The notes under the pieces are model-generated. The model saw only the letters and a list, made by a program, of their open reading frames with translations, was not told the origin of the DNA and did not search any database. Source: UBA7446 sp038143535 (GTDB taxonomy: Bacteria; Bacteroidota; Bacteroidia; Flavobacteriales; Flavobacteriaceae). Taken from it: a stretch of DNA of 64,000 nt. The stretch is taken from contig JAYQMD010000001.1 in NCBI GenBank assembly GCA_038143535.1, positions 186,001-250,000 on the forward strand, written 5' to 3'. The translations under genes were made by a program, and so were the position numbers. Of this stretch, positions 42,576 to 51,438 are shown piece after piece (within the stretch, counting starts at the first letter, position 1; each line of letters begins with the position of its first letter).

Positions 42576-45313
42576 ATGGACAAGTATTCGTTTCTCAATG
42601 CAGCCCATACGGCTCATTTTGCGCAGCTTTACGACCAATACCTCATAAACCCTGATAGCGTAGAGCCCAGTTGGCGTGCCTTTTTTCAAGGATTTGACTT
42701 TGGTATAGAAAATGGCGAACAGCATATCAGCGGCGCCATCCCCGAAAGCGTTCTCAAAGAATTTCGTGTCGTAAAACTTATTGACGGTTACCGCGGAAGC
42801 GGACACCTCTTTACACGCACCAATCCCGTAAGAGAACGCAGAAAATACAAGCCTACCCTTGCCATTGAAAACTTTGGATTGACTCACGAAGACCTCGACA
42901 CTGTATTTTCGGCCGGTGAAATCGTAGGTGTTGGCCCGGCAAAACTGGCTGATATCATTGTGCACTTGGAGCGCATCTACTGTGAATCCATAGGATTGGA
43001 GTATATGTTTATCCGTCATCCACAACGCGTAAATTGGATTCAAAAATGGATCAACAGGAACGGCAACCACCCATCATTTGATGACAATGAGAAAAAACAC
43101 ATTCTCAAAAAACTAAATGAGGCCGTTGCTTTTGAGAGCTTCCTACATACCAAATATGTGGGCCAAAAACGCTTTTCCTTAGAAGGAGGCGAATCCTTGA
43201 TTCCTGCCTTAGATGCCTTGATAGAAGGCGCCGCCAAAGATGGGGTGGAGGAGTTTGTTGTTGGTATGGCACACCGAGGACGCCTCAATACACTGACCAA
43301 TATTTTTGGTAAGCCTGCGCAAGATATTTTCAGTGAGTTTGACGGGAAAGATTACGAAGAAGAGGTATTTGATGGCGATGTTAAGTATCACTTGGGATGG
43401 ACCTCAAAACGCCGCACAGATGCTGGCTATCAAATAAACATGAACATAGCGCCCAACCCTTCTCATCTCGAAGCAGTAAATGCCGTTGTGGAAGGTATTG
43501 CACGTGCAAAACAAGATAAAAACTACAAAGGCGATTCCCGAAAAGTAATGCCCATCCTCATTCATGGCGATGCTGCCATTGCCGGTCAAGGGGTCGTATA
43601 CGAAGTGGTGCAAATGGCACAACTCGACGGCTATAAAACAGGCGGTACCATACATATTATAGTTAATAATCAAATTGGCTTTACCACCAATTACCTTGAC
43701 GGGCGCTCAAGTACCTATTGTACAGATGTTGCCAAGGTTACCCTTTCCCCCGTGCTCCACATAAATGCCGATGACGTGGAGGCAGTAGTACACGCCATGC
43801 ATTTTGCCTTGGCCTACCGCAACCGCTTCTCACGTGATGTATTTATTGACTTGCTCGGCTATAGAAAATACGGACATAACGAGGGCGACGAACCGCGATT
43901 TACGCAGCCCAAGCTCTACAAGGCCATTGCAAAACAGCAAAACCCACGAGATATCTACGCTGCCAAACTGATGTCTAAAGGCGTTATTACCCAAGAGGTT
44001 TTGGATCAAATGGAAGCCGACTACAAACACACACTTGAAAAAAAGTTGGAAGATGCTCGACAGGCTTCCAATACGGTCATTACTCCCTTTATGCAAGATG
44101 AATGGACAGGATTTCAGCGCGCTAAGCAAGATGTTATGCTACATCCTGTTGACACCACCATTGCACTCAAAAAATTAGATGCCGTTGCAGCAACGCTTAC
44201 AGAGCTTCCGTCAAATAAAAAATTCTTACGTAAAACAGAGCGCTTGATACAAGACCGTAAGGCCATGTATTTTGAGCGCAATGAATTGGATTGGGCTATG
44301 GGCGAGTTGTTGGCTTACGGTTCCTTGCTTTCAGAAGGCCACGACGTGCGTATTTCTGGGCAGGATGTTGAGCGGGGTACGTTCTCTCACCGCCATGCAG
44401 TGATGAAGGTCGAAGATTCTGAAGAAGAAGTGGTGCTTTTAAACAGTCTTGACAAATCTCAAGGACGCTTTAATATATTTAACTCTTCGCTTTCTGAATA
44501 CGGTGTTATGGGCTATGACTATGGTTTTGCCATGGCTAGCCCGAATGCCTTGACCATTTGGGAGGCGCAGTTTGGTGACTTTAGTAACGGTGCACAAATC
44601 ATGATTGATCAGTACCTGTCGTCTGCCGAAGACAAATGGAAAATGCAGAACGGTTTGGTATTGTTCCTTCCCCATGGCTACGAAGGTCAGGGCGCTGAGC
44701 ACTCTTCTGCTCGAATGGAACGCTATTTACAGCTTTGTGCCAAAGACAATATGTTTGTAGCTGACGTAACCACCCCGGCCACCTATTCCATATGCTGCGC
44801 CGACAGCTTAAATCAACATATAGAAAGCCATTGGTCGTATTTACACCAAAAAGTTTATTAAGACACCCCATGGCCGTTTCTTCCAAAGAAGACATGGCTA
44901 CAGGCCAGTTTATGCCCTTGATCGATGACTATACTGTTAAATCAAAAGAGGTAAAGACACTGGTGTTGTGTACTGGTAAGTTTTATTACGATCTATTTGA
45001 TAGTCGCGAATCCAAGCAACGCAAAGATGTTGCATTGGTTCGCCTAGAACAATTATTTCCCTTGCCAAAAGACGAGATAGCAGCAGTTGTGAAAAAATAC
45101 TCCAATGCAGAAGTAGTGTGGGCACAGGAAGAGCCACGCAACATGGGGGCTTATGGACATTTATTGTTACACCTTCCACAAGCACATGATTTCCGTGTTG
45201 CATCTCGCCGTTTTTACGGTGCTCCAGCAGCGGGAAGTTCAACGCGATCCAAGCGACGCCATCAAGAAATTATTGAGTATGTATTTGACAAAACCAAAGA
45301 CAATATGCGCTAG
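42576..45313 (+). pseudogene. sucA: 2-oxoglutarate dehydrogenase E1 component, interrupted by a one-base frameshift
   Basis: The thiamine-diphosphate E1 enzyme of the TCA cycle. The first frame (42576-44861) begins with the E2-binding helix (FLNAAHTAHFAQLYDQYL), has EEFVVGMAHRGRLNTLTN, HGDAAIAGQGVVYE with the ThDP G-D-x-A segment and GYRKYGHNEGDEPRFTQP. It loses frame at VTTPATY, where a second frame (to 45313) continues HMLRRQLKSTYRKPLVV and SPKSLLRHP-like TPKSLLRHP. One T added to TATTCCAT (44784-44791) restores the expected PATYFHMLRRQ, so a single-base deletion explains it. Combined length (about 912 residues) is normal. All other sequence looks undamaged; since this enzyme is central to an aerobe, a sequencing error or very recent mutation is likely. 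odhB lies 1.6 kb downstream. Confidence 0.9.
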
Positions 45314-45344
45314 CGCTTAAAAGCGGCTTATCCATTATATTTTT

Positions 45345-46580
45345 TCACTTTGTTAAACCAACACTGAATAAGAGCGGTATGGCAACACCTGCATTTTCTG
45401 TAAAAATGTTTCCGTTTGAATAATGCATGATTTTTACATCAAAGTTATATTGCCTAGAAGACCCAAAAAATACGCCAAACCCCATAAAGTCTTGATAAGT
45501 AAACGAAGTACCTGTTTTAATCCCATCTATGGTTGACGCTGATATATAGGTAGGTCCGATTACAGAGTAATTAGTGTAAAAGTCGAAGTCTCTAGTTCGG
45601 AATAAGTAAAAACGGATGTTTGGGAAAACAGAAACCGCCCAAACAGGAGACCCAGCGTAGGATTTAAAATAGGTAGCACTTGCTCCCCAATCCAAAGAAA
45701 AATAACGCCTTGTTCTAAATGCAGTTCGCTGGTACGTTGCTGAAAACACGGATTTGGCCTTTACATCACCATACCAGAAAATGGGAATGCCTAGACTTTC
45801 AAAGTTTCCAACCTTTGCTTGTGCTGAAAAAAAACGATTTGCAAAAAACCCTATTTCGCCAGTACCAAAACCTAGTTGAAAAATTTGTTCTGGAAAGAAG
45901 TACGATGTGTCTGCGCTGTATTTTTGGGCGTCCGTTTCTGGAATTTTTTGTAGGTTGTAAGAAGCACCAACAGTAGTCTGAAAAGTAAACGGCTGATTTT
46001 TCTTTATGGATTTAGGAAGGTAGGTTGTGCTCAATAGTAAATCCCATTTCGGACTTAGAACACGTTGAATTCCCGCCCCAAAAACACCTGTCATGTAATG
46101 AGCACTGTCATAAATAGGTTTCCCATTTGTATCATCGTAGATGCCCACTCGGGTTAAGTTGCCCAATCCAGCTTCAAAAAAAACATCTGTTTTGGGCGCA
46201 ATCTTGACTTTCTGCTTTAGTGACAAAGACCACAGATTTACCCAAACAGAGCTTTCTGGTCCTTTGTGTTGAATGCCTTTAAACTTAAACCAAGAGGCGG
46301 GTCGCATGGTTCCAAACTGAACATCCAAATTAGGGCTTAAGTGATATCCTAGTAGGAGTCGTGCGGAAAAAGCATTCATTTTCGTGCCTGTAGAACGGTA
46401 TCCATCCGCTAAATTTTCATCTGAAAATGGGTAGTATATTCCACCAAAATTAAAATTGAAAAACGTTCTCGAGAGAAATGTAGAACTTTGTGTTTTGAGC
46501 CTTGTGTGATATGGCTCTTGACCAAAAGCAGGCTTACTACAAAAGCTAAAAAATACTATTAGGATTATTTTTTTTTTCAT
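45345..46580 (-). CDS. Outer-membrane protein with C-terminal PagL-like lipid A deacylase (acyloxyacyl hydrolase) barrel
   Basis: A 411-residue protein. ATG 46580 is chosen over the longer frame to 46661 because it gives a signal peptide (KKKIILIVFFSFCSKPAFG-Q) and is preceded by GGGGAG, an unusually good Shine-Dalgarno for this phylum. Residues about 25-210 look like a first small beta-barrel (FNFNFGGIYYPFSDENLADG; LLLGYHLSPNLDVQFG). Residues about 230-411 resemble PagL: FFLGFGTGE-like QLGFGTGEIGFFANRFF, DFMGFGVFFGSSRQYNFDVKI and MHYSNGNIFTENAG, in which H-x-S-N and a following Glu match the PagL His-Ser-Glu triad. It may remove acyl chains from lipid A. It sits on the opposite strand between sucA and odhB. 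Confidence 0.72.
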   Translation of the reverse strand: MKKKIILIVFFSFCSKPAFGQEPYHTRLKTQSSTFLSRTFFNFNFGGIYYPFSDENLADGYRSTGTKMNAFSARLLLGYHLSPNLDVQFGTMRPASWFKFKGIQHKGPESSVWVNLWSLSLKQKVKIAPKTDVFFEAGLGNLTRVGIYDDTNGKPIYDSAHYMTGVFGAGIQRVLSPKWDLLLSTTYLPKSIKKNQPFTFQTTVGASYNLQKIPETDAQKYSADTSYFFPEQIFQLGFGTGEIGFFANRFFSAQAKVGNFESLGIPIFWYGDVKAKSVFSATYQRTAFRTRRYFSLDWGASATYFKSYAGSPVWAVSVFPNIRFYLFRTRDFDFYTNYSVIGPTYISASTIDGIKTGTSFTYQDFMGFGVFFGSSRQYNFDVKIMHYSNGNIFTENAGVAIPLLFSVGLTK

Positions 46581-46724
46581 TATTCTCCCCGAATGTAACA
46601 TAAAATTGATAGTATGATGAAAAACAATGAGATAAAATATTCTAAAATTGGAAATAACCATTTCAATATTGTAAGATTAGAATATAAAAGTTATTTTAAA
46701 AGGAAGAATAAGTGATTGATAGAA

Positions 46725-46883
46725 ATGAAGAGAATTATTGGGAAATACCCCAATAAAATTTATGTAAAAAGATTGGGTGAAGAAGTATATAATATTAACT
46801 TTGAATTTGTAGTTAAATTGAATGAAAAGGAAAAGAAAGTATATGAAAATATGGTTGTTAAGGATAAAGAAAAATTATTCTAA
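46725..46883 (+). CDS. Possible 52-residue lysine-rich small protein
   Basis: The 320-base AT-rich gap 46581-46900 holds one frame that looks non-random: ATG 46725 to TAA 46881-46883, reading KRIIGKYPNKIYVKRLGEE, VYNINFEFVVKLNEKEKK and YENMVVKDKEKLF. Charged residues alternate with beta-forming stretches and codons are unlike those of its neighbours. It has no recognisable family, no ribosome binding site and could be chance in AT-rich DNA. It ends 17 bases before odhB. Nothing else is visible in the gap. Confidence 0.3.
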   Translation: MKRIIGKYPNKIYVKRLGEEVYNINFEFVVKLNEKEKKVYENMVVKDKEKLF

Positions 46884-46900
46884 ATGAAAAATAAGACTAT

Positions 46901-48103
46901 ATGATTTTAGAAATGAAAGTGCCCTCACCGGGAGAATCGATATCGGAAGTAGAAATAGCCGAATGGTTGGTTAGTGATGGTGATTATGTAGAAAAAGATC
47001 AGGCCATTGCTGAAGTAGACTCAGACAAGGCCACCCTTGAGCTTCCCGCAGAAGAAAGTGGGATCATTACGCTCAAAGCAGAAGAAGGTGATGCCATTGC
47101 CGTAGGTGCCGTTGTGTGTCATATAGACACCGCTGCTGCAAAGCCAACAGTACAGGACGCAAAGCCCGCTCCTTCCAAAACAACCGTTTCTCAAGTTGCA
47201 GCAACCCCTGCACTTACTCAAACAAACTATGCTGCTAGCACAGCCTCACCAGCAGCACGAAAAATTATCGCTGAAAAAGGCATAGATACTGCAGCCATCA
47301 TAGGTACTGGCCGAGACGGCCGTATTACAAAAGAAGACGTTATTAATGCAGTTCCTTCAATGGGAACACCGGCAGGTGACCGACCAACTTTGCGCAAGAA
47401 AATGTCCATGCTACGCCGAAAAGTAGCAGAGCGCTTAGTAGCCGCAAAAAATGAAACGGCCATGCTCACTACATTTAACGAGGTCAATATGTCGCCCATT
47501 TTTACATTGCGTACCGAGTATAAAGAAGCCTTTAATGCAAAACACGGAGTAGGACTTGGATTTATGAGCTTTTTCACTAAAGCCGTAGTACGCGCCCTAA
47601 AAGAGTTCCCAGACTTAAACTCCATGATTGATGGCAACGAACAAATCCTATATAACTACTGCGATATTAGTGTCGCCGTTTCAGGGCCTAAAGGACTTAT
47701 GGTTCCTGTAGTTCGCAATGCCGAAGCCATGAGTTTTAAAGGTGTAGAGACTGAAATTAAGCGTCTGGCCATACGCGCACGTGATGGACAAATCTCCGTC
47801 GATGAAATGACAGGCGGTACCTTTACCATCTCCAATGGCGGGGTGTTTGGTTCTATGCTTTCTACTCCTATAATCAATCCACCACAATCGGCAATTTTGG
47901 GCATGCACAACATTTTAGAACGCCCTATTGCTGTTGACGGTAAGGTTGAAATTCACCCCATGATGTATGTGGCCCTTTCTTATGATCACCGCATCATCGA
48001 TGGCCGTGAAAGTGTAGGCTTTTTGGTAGCAGTAAAAGAAGCACTGGAAGACCCTGTTGCCTTACTTATGGATGGTGATGCTAAAAAAGCGTTGGAACTT
48101 TAG
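46901..48103 (+). CDS. odhB: 2-oxoglutarate dehydrogenase E2 component (dihydrolipoyl succinyltransferase)
   Basis: A 400-residue E2. The lipoyl domain is at 1-75 with the modified lysine in EVDSDKATLELP (Lys about 43), followed by an Ala/Pro/Thr-rich linker, the peripheral subunit-binding domain (SPAARKIIAEKGIDTAAIIG; GRDGRITKEDVI), and the catalytic core with TISNGGVFGSMLSTPIINPP and the active-site SYDHRIIDGRESVGF (His-Asp). It transfers succinyl groups from lipoamide to CoA. It is normally directly after sucA; here 1.6 kb containing an opposite-strand gene separates them. Confidence 0.93.
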   Translation: MILEMKVPSPGESISEVEIAEWLVSDGDYVEKDQAIAEVDSDKATLELPAEESGIITLKAEEGDAIAVGAVVCHIDTAAAKPTVQDAKPAPSKTTVSQVAATPALTQTNYAASTASPAARKIIAEKGIDTAAIIGTGRDGRITKEDVINAVPSMGTPAGDRPTLRKKMSMLRRKVAERLVAAKNETAMLTTFNEVNMSPIFTLRTEYKEAFNAKHGVGLGFMSFFTKAVVRALKEFPDLNSMIDGNEQILYNYCDISVAVSGPKGLMVPVVRNAEAMSFKGVETEIKRLAIRARDGQISVDEMTGGTFTISNGGVFGSMLSTPIINPPQSAILGMHNILERPIAVDGKVEIHPMMYVALSYDHRIIDGRESVGFLVAVKEALEDPVALLMDGDAKKALEL

Positions 48104-48161
48104 GGTTGTTTTTATTGGCAGTAGGAAATAGTTGTTAGCTGATTGAAATAGCTTCAAGCAA

Positions 48162-48506
48162 TCATTTGTCCGACCAAACCGCAAGTTCATATCCAGTAGG
48201 ATCTCAAAATGAAATCTGCGCCCTCCAGTGAATGATAAAGATATCTTTTGATATGATACCCCCAGCAACGACAACCTTCTCCTTGCACGTTTTGAGCTTC
48301 TTATTGTATAACGCAACCAACAAAACGTTTACAATTTTGTCATTGTATTTTTCAAATTCACCCGCAATGCCACTGTTTTCAAAAGCAGTATAGTGCGCTC
48401 CATAATCCGTAGAAGACCAACCAAAACAGTGGCTGTAAAATGTTTTTTTGGCATCTAGGTCTGAAGCTCTAAATTCGATTTAGTTGATATGATTATTTGT
48501 GTTCAT
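48162..48506 (-). pseudogene. Decayed VOC-family (glyoxalase/bleomycin-resistance-like) gene
   Basis: The 530-base gap after odhB contains a dead gene on the minus strand. From ATG 48506 it reads NTNNHIN-stop-IEFRASDLDAKKTFYSHCFGW (in pieces: IEFRASDLDA, KKTFYSHCFGW), then YTAFENSGIAGEFEKYND and VVVAGGIISKDIF in one frame. It then needs a shift to SFTGGRRFHFEI and another for DPTGYELAVWSDK followed by TGA (48164-48162). That order is a whole VOC protein of the short type (about 115 residues). One early stop and about two frameshifts make it non-functional. Nothing else is visible between 48507 and 48637. Confidence 0.82.
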
Positions 48507-48637
48507 ACGTTTGTGTATGAAGTCCTGATATCTGTTAAAGAATGCAATAGGTAAAACCCGAACTGCCCAAACAAGTAAAACAGATTTAGGGCTTGTTCTT
48601 GTTCAAACTAAAATTACAAAATAATAGAGAGTAAGCC

Positions 48638-49510
48638 TTAGCCGTTAATAGCTACCACTTGCTCAACCTTTCCGGTAAGGATTTCGCGGATCATAGTTTG
48701 GATGCCATTCTTTAGCGTGAAGGTAGACGACGGACAGCCACTACAAGCACCTTGTAAGACCACGTGAACGGCCTTGGCATCTTCATCAAAAGATTGAAAT
48801 ACGATATTTCCGCCATCTGATGCTACAGCCGGCTTGATGTATTCATCCAATATACGTACGACCTCTTGTTCCGTATGGGTGTAATTAAGCGCTACATCAG
48901 CTTCTGTTTCAGAACTTGGATTGAAGTTGGGAGACAACACAGGCTTGTCTTCTGCGAGATACTGCGTGATAAAAGTACGTACTTGCTGTACCACTTCTTC
49001 CCATGATGAGATGTCATATTTGGTTATGGACACAAAGTTTTCGTCCATGTAAACCTCTTTGACAAACGGAAAGTGGAACAATGCTTGGGCTAGGGGTGCA
49101 TCTTGGGTAGTGTCTATGGAAGTAAATTCCACACTGGCATGCACCAGTTTTTTATTTGCCACAAATTTCATCACAGCAGGGTTGGGCGTGCTTTCGGCAT
49201 AAACGCTTGCTGGCGCTGCTTTTTTTATTTTGGCGATTGCTCCGCCGTCATTGAGATACTTTTCTAACTGTTCAATCACTTCCTCTTGCACATCGCTCCA
49301 TTCCACAATGGGAAAACGCTCCAAAGTCAATTGGGTACCGTTGAGGGTTACAGCTTTCACAAAAGGCAAGTAAAACAACTGCTGCGCCAATGGAAATTCG
49401 TTGGCTTCAGAAACATTGTTAAACGCATAGGCACGCTCAACAAGTCGGGTTTCAGTAGTTAAAACAAGTAAATCTGGATTTTCAGACGGCAATATGCGAA
49501 AACGACTCAT
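48638..49510 (-). CDS. NifU-like iron-sulfur scaffold protein with duplicated N-terminal domain
   Basis: A 290-residue protein with three parts. Residues about 105-195 are an Nfu N-terminal domain (ESTPNPAVMKFVANKKLV; PLAQALFHFPFVKEVYMDEN); residues about 1-95 repeat the same pattern in a diverged form (PLAQQLFYLPFVKAVTLNGT). Residues about 215-290 are the NifU C-terminal domain with the cluster-binding CSGC in VVLQGACSGCPSST. It is expected to carry 4Fe-4S clusters to target apoproteins. A -7 box lies upstream; the gene is divergent from the gamma carbonic anhydrase. Confidence 0.88.
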   Translation of the reverse strand: MSRFRILPSENPDLLVLTTETRLVERAYAFNNVSEANEFPLAQQLFYLPFVKAVTLNGTQLTLERFPIVEWSDVQEEVIEQLEKYLNDGGAIAKIKKAAPASVYAESTPNPAVMKFVANKKLVHASVEFTSIDTTQDAPLAQALFHFPFVKEVYMDENFVSITKYDISSWEEVVQQVRTFITQYLAEDKPVLSPNFNPSSETEADVALNYTHTEQEVVRILDEYIKPAVASDGGNIVFQSFDEDAKAVHVVLQGACSGCPSSTFTLKNGIQTMIREILTGKVEQVVAING

Positions 49511-49523
49511 AGCTTTTTTTGTG

Positions 49524-49531
49524 CAAAAATA
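49524..49531 (-). promoter_or_regulatory. Candidate -7 promoter box of the NifU-like gene
   Basis: Minus-strand TATTTTTG matches TAnnTTTG and lies 13 bases before the ATG at 49510. Confidence 0.45.
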
Positions 49532-49585
49532 CGTATTAGAACCTTAGCAGTTGAATGCATACTGTAGATTTTTGTACTTTGCAGT

Positions 49586-50098
49586 ATGCTTATTAAAACA
49601 ATCTTAAATCATACGCCTTCTTATGGTGAAAATTGTTTTTTTGCTGATAATGCTACTCTTATTGGAGATGTGGTGATGGGCGATTCTTGCTCGGTGTGGT
49701 TTCAGGCCGTAGTACGCGGCGATGTACATCGTATTCGCATAGGGAACAATGTCAATATCCAAGACGGTGCTGTCATTCATGCAACCTACAAGACGGCTCC
49801 GACAACTATAGGTAACAATGTGTCTATTGGACACAATGCCATTGTTCATGGATGCACCATTCACGACAACGTTTTGGTTGGTATGGGGGCTATTATTTTA
49901 GACGACGCTGTTGTGGAATCCAACAGTATCATTGCTGCGGGTGCGGTAGTTACGAAAAATACCACAGTGCCCGCTGGATCGGTATTTGCCGGCATGCCTG
50001 CTAAAAAGATTAAGGACACTTCACCGGAACTCATATCAAGAGAGATTGCACGAATCGCAAAAAACTACAGCTTATATGCAAGCTGGTTTAAGGGCTAA
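49586..50098 (+). CDS. Gamma-class carbonic anhydrase-like protein
   Basis: A 170-residue left-handed beta-helix protein with hexapeptide repeats (IRIGNNVNIQDGAVIHA; VSIGHNAIVHGCTIHDN; VLVGMGAIILDDAVVESN). Metal-binding histidines are present in VIHATYK and in IGHNAIVHG, as in the gamma carbonic anhydrase family, so zinc or iron binding and hydration of CO2 are possible. Many members (PaaY, YrdA) have weak or no measured activity. It overlaps the convergent murI gene by 4 bases and shares a short divergent region with the NifU-like gene. Confidence 0.87.
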   Translation: MLIKTILNHTPSYGENCFFADNATLIGDVVMGDSCSVWFQAVVRGDVHRIRIGNNVNIQDGAVIHATYKTAPTTIGNNVSIGHNAIVHGCTIHDNVLVGMGAIILDDAVVESNSIIAAGAVVTKNTTVPAGSVFAGMPAKKIKDTSPELISREIARIAKNYSLYASWFKG

Positions 50099-50868
50099 AT
50101 TACCACTTGCTTAACTTCTGCTACACCAAAAGAGTTCCAGACGTCAATTTCTGGAGTTGCAGTGCTGTAATAGACAGTCTTGCCACCTTTCGTATTATGG
50201 AGGTTATGTAAGTCAAGTAATCTGTTGGTTTGCTTGGCTACAGCTGCACTACAATCCATAATTATTACATTTTTGGGAAGTATTTTTTTTAGAGTTTGCG
50301 TTAAAAACGGATAGTGGGTACACCCCAGAACCAAGTGGTCAATGGGCTTTTCTAGCATGGGGGATAATATTTCACGCAGTTGTTTTTCCGTTGTTTGGCA
50401 GTTGGCCTTGCCTTCTTCCACCAAGCTTACCAATCCATGCCCCACCTGGCTGATTACTTCCAGTCCTTGCGAATAATCTTGAGACGTTGTTTGGAAGAGG
50501 GTGCTGGTAAGTGTTCCGGCAGTTGCTAACACGCCTATCACGCCTGTATGGCTGCCCAATGCTGCGGGCTTTATGGCGGGTTCAATACCCACAAAGGGGA
50601 TCGAAAATTGTGCTCTGAGTTGTGCAACAGCATTCGTTGTTGCGGTGTTACAAGCCACTACGATTAGTTTGCAATCTTGTGCAACTAACCAATTGGTAAT
50701 GGCTACTGCACGTGCCGTGATGGTTTCTTTTTCTCTTTTGCCGTAAGGGGTATAGGCTTGATCGGCTACGTAAAGAATGTCTTCTTGGGGAAGCATTTCT
50801 TTAAGTGCATTAAGCACAGATAATCCTCCTATTCCAGAATCAAAAACACCAATGGGTTTCGTATGCAT
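50095..50868 (-). CDS. murI: Glutamate racemase
   Basis: Makes D-glutamate for peptidoglycan. In 257 residues it has VFDSGIGGLSVL, the first catalytic cysteine in VACNTATTNA, PFVGIEPAIKPA, and the second cysteine in LGCTHYPFL. It is the last gene of the nadK-porG-uppS-bamA-ompH-ompH run in position, although a terminator stands between ompH and murI, so it may have its own promoter. Length is normal. Confidence 0.95.
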   Translation of the reverse strand: MHTKPIGVFDSGIGGLSVLNALKEMLPQEDILYVADQAYTPYGKREKETITARAVAITNWLVAQDCKLIVVACNTATTNAVAQLRAQFSIPFVGIEPAIKPAALGSHTGVIGVLATAGTLTSTLFQTTSQDYSQGLEVISQVGHGLVSLVEEGKANCQTTEKQLREILSPMLEKPIDHLVLGCTHYPFLTQTLKKILPKNVIIMDCSAAVAKQTNRLLDLHNLHNTKGGKTVYYSTATPEIDVWNSFGVAEVKQVVI

Positions 50869-50880
50869 GCTTAAAAATAA

Positions 50881-50911
50881 AAAAACTGCCTCTAAAGGAG
50901 GCAGTTTTTTA
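50881..50911 (-). terminator. Rho-independent terminator after ompH
   Basis: AAAACTGCCTC and GAGGCAGTTTT pair perfectly around a short TAAAG-type loop, with A and T runs on both sides. It lies 24 bases after the ompH stop and 12 bases before murI on the minus strand, so it ends the bamA-ompH transcript. Confidence 0.85.
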
Positions 50912-50934
50912 AAGATAATATGTTTTTAATGGGT

Positions 50935-51438
50935 TTAGATGCCTAATGCTTTTTTGACTTCTGGCGCAAGGTCTTTGCCTTCGGCCATCAATAAAGCACC
51001 ACCAAGACTTGCATCAACTACATAATCAAATCCTTGTGCTTTGGCAACTTCTTGTACTTTAGCGCGGGCATTTTCGATAATAGGACGCAACAGGTCTGCT
51101 TGCTTCTTTTGAATGTCTTGAGAAGCCGTTTGACGAAATTGCTGGATGTTTTGCTCCATACCAGCCAACTCTTGTTGACGCGCTTGATTGGTCACGTCTG
51201 TTTGGTTTTCAGCCTCAGCAGAATACGTTTGCAATTTGGTTTGGTATTCTTTTATAGAAGCTTCGATTTCCGTTTGGTAATCTTTTTCTAGTTTTTGCAC
51301 TTCCTCCTGAGCGGCAATAACACTAGGCATTTCGCTGATGAGCTTTTGGAAGTCTAGGTGTGCCACTTTACTTTGTGCATAAGTTGCACTGCTAAGCATT
51401 AAAATTACGTTGAGTAATAGAGTAAATAAATATTTCAT
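50935..51438 (-). CDS. OmpH/Skp-family periplasmic chaperone
   Basis: A 167-residue secreted protein with a signal peptide ending ATYAQ. SKVAHLDFQKLISEMP starts the small beta body, followed by about 95 residues of coiled coil (QEEVQKLEKDYQTEIEAS; TNQARQQELAGMEQNIQQF) and the closing strand FDYVVDASLGGALLMAEG. Such trimeric jellyfish chaperones escort unfolded barrel proteins to BamA, encoded just upstream. It starts directly at the end of the other ompH gene (one-base overlap). Confidence 0.92.
   Translation of the reverse strand: MKYLFTLLLNVILMLSSATYAQSKVAHLDFQKLISEMPSVIAAQEEVQKLEKDYQTEIEASIKEYQTKLQTYSAEAENQTDVTNQARQQELAGMEQNIQQFRQTASQDIQKKQADLLRPIIENARAKVQEVAKAQGFDYVVDASLGGALLMAEGKDLAPEVKKALGI

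Noticed and set aside
45314..45330. Hairpin CGCTT-AA-AAGCG after sucA as a terminator
   Set aside because: The loop of two bases is too small and no T run follows directly.
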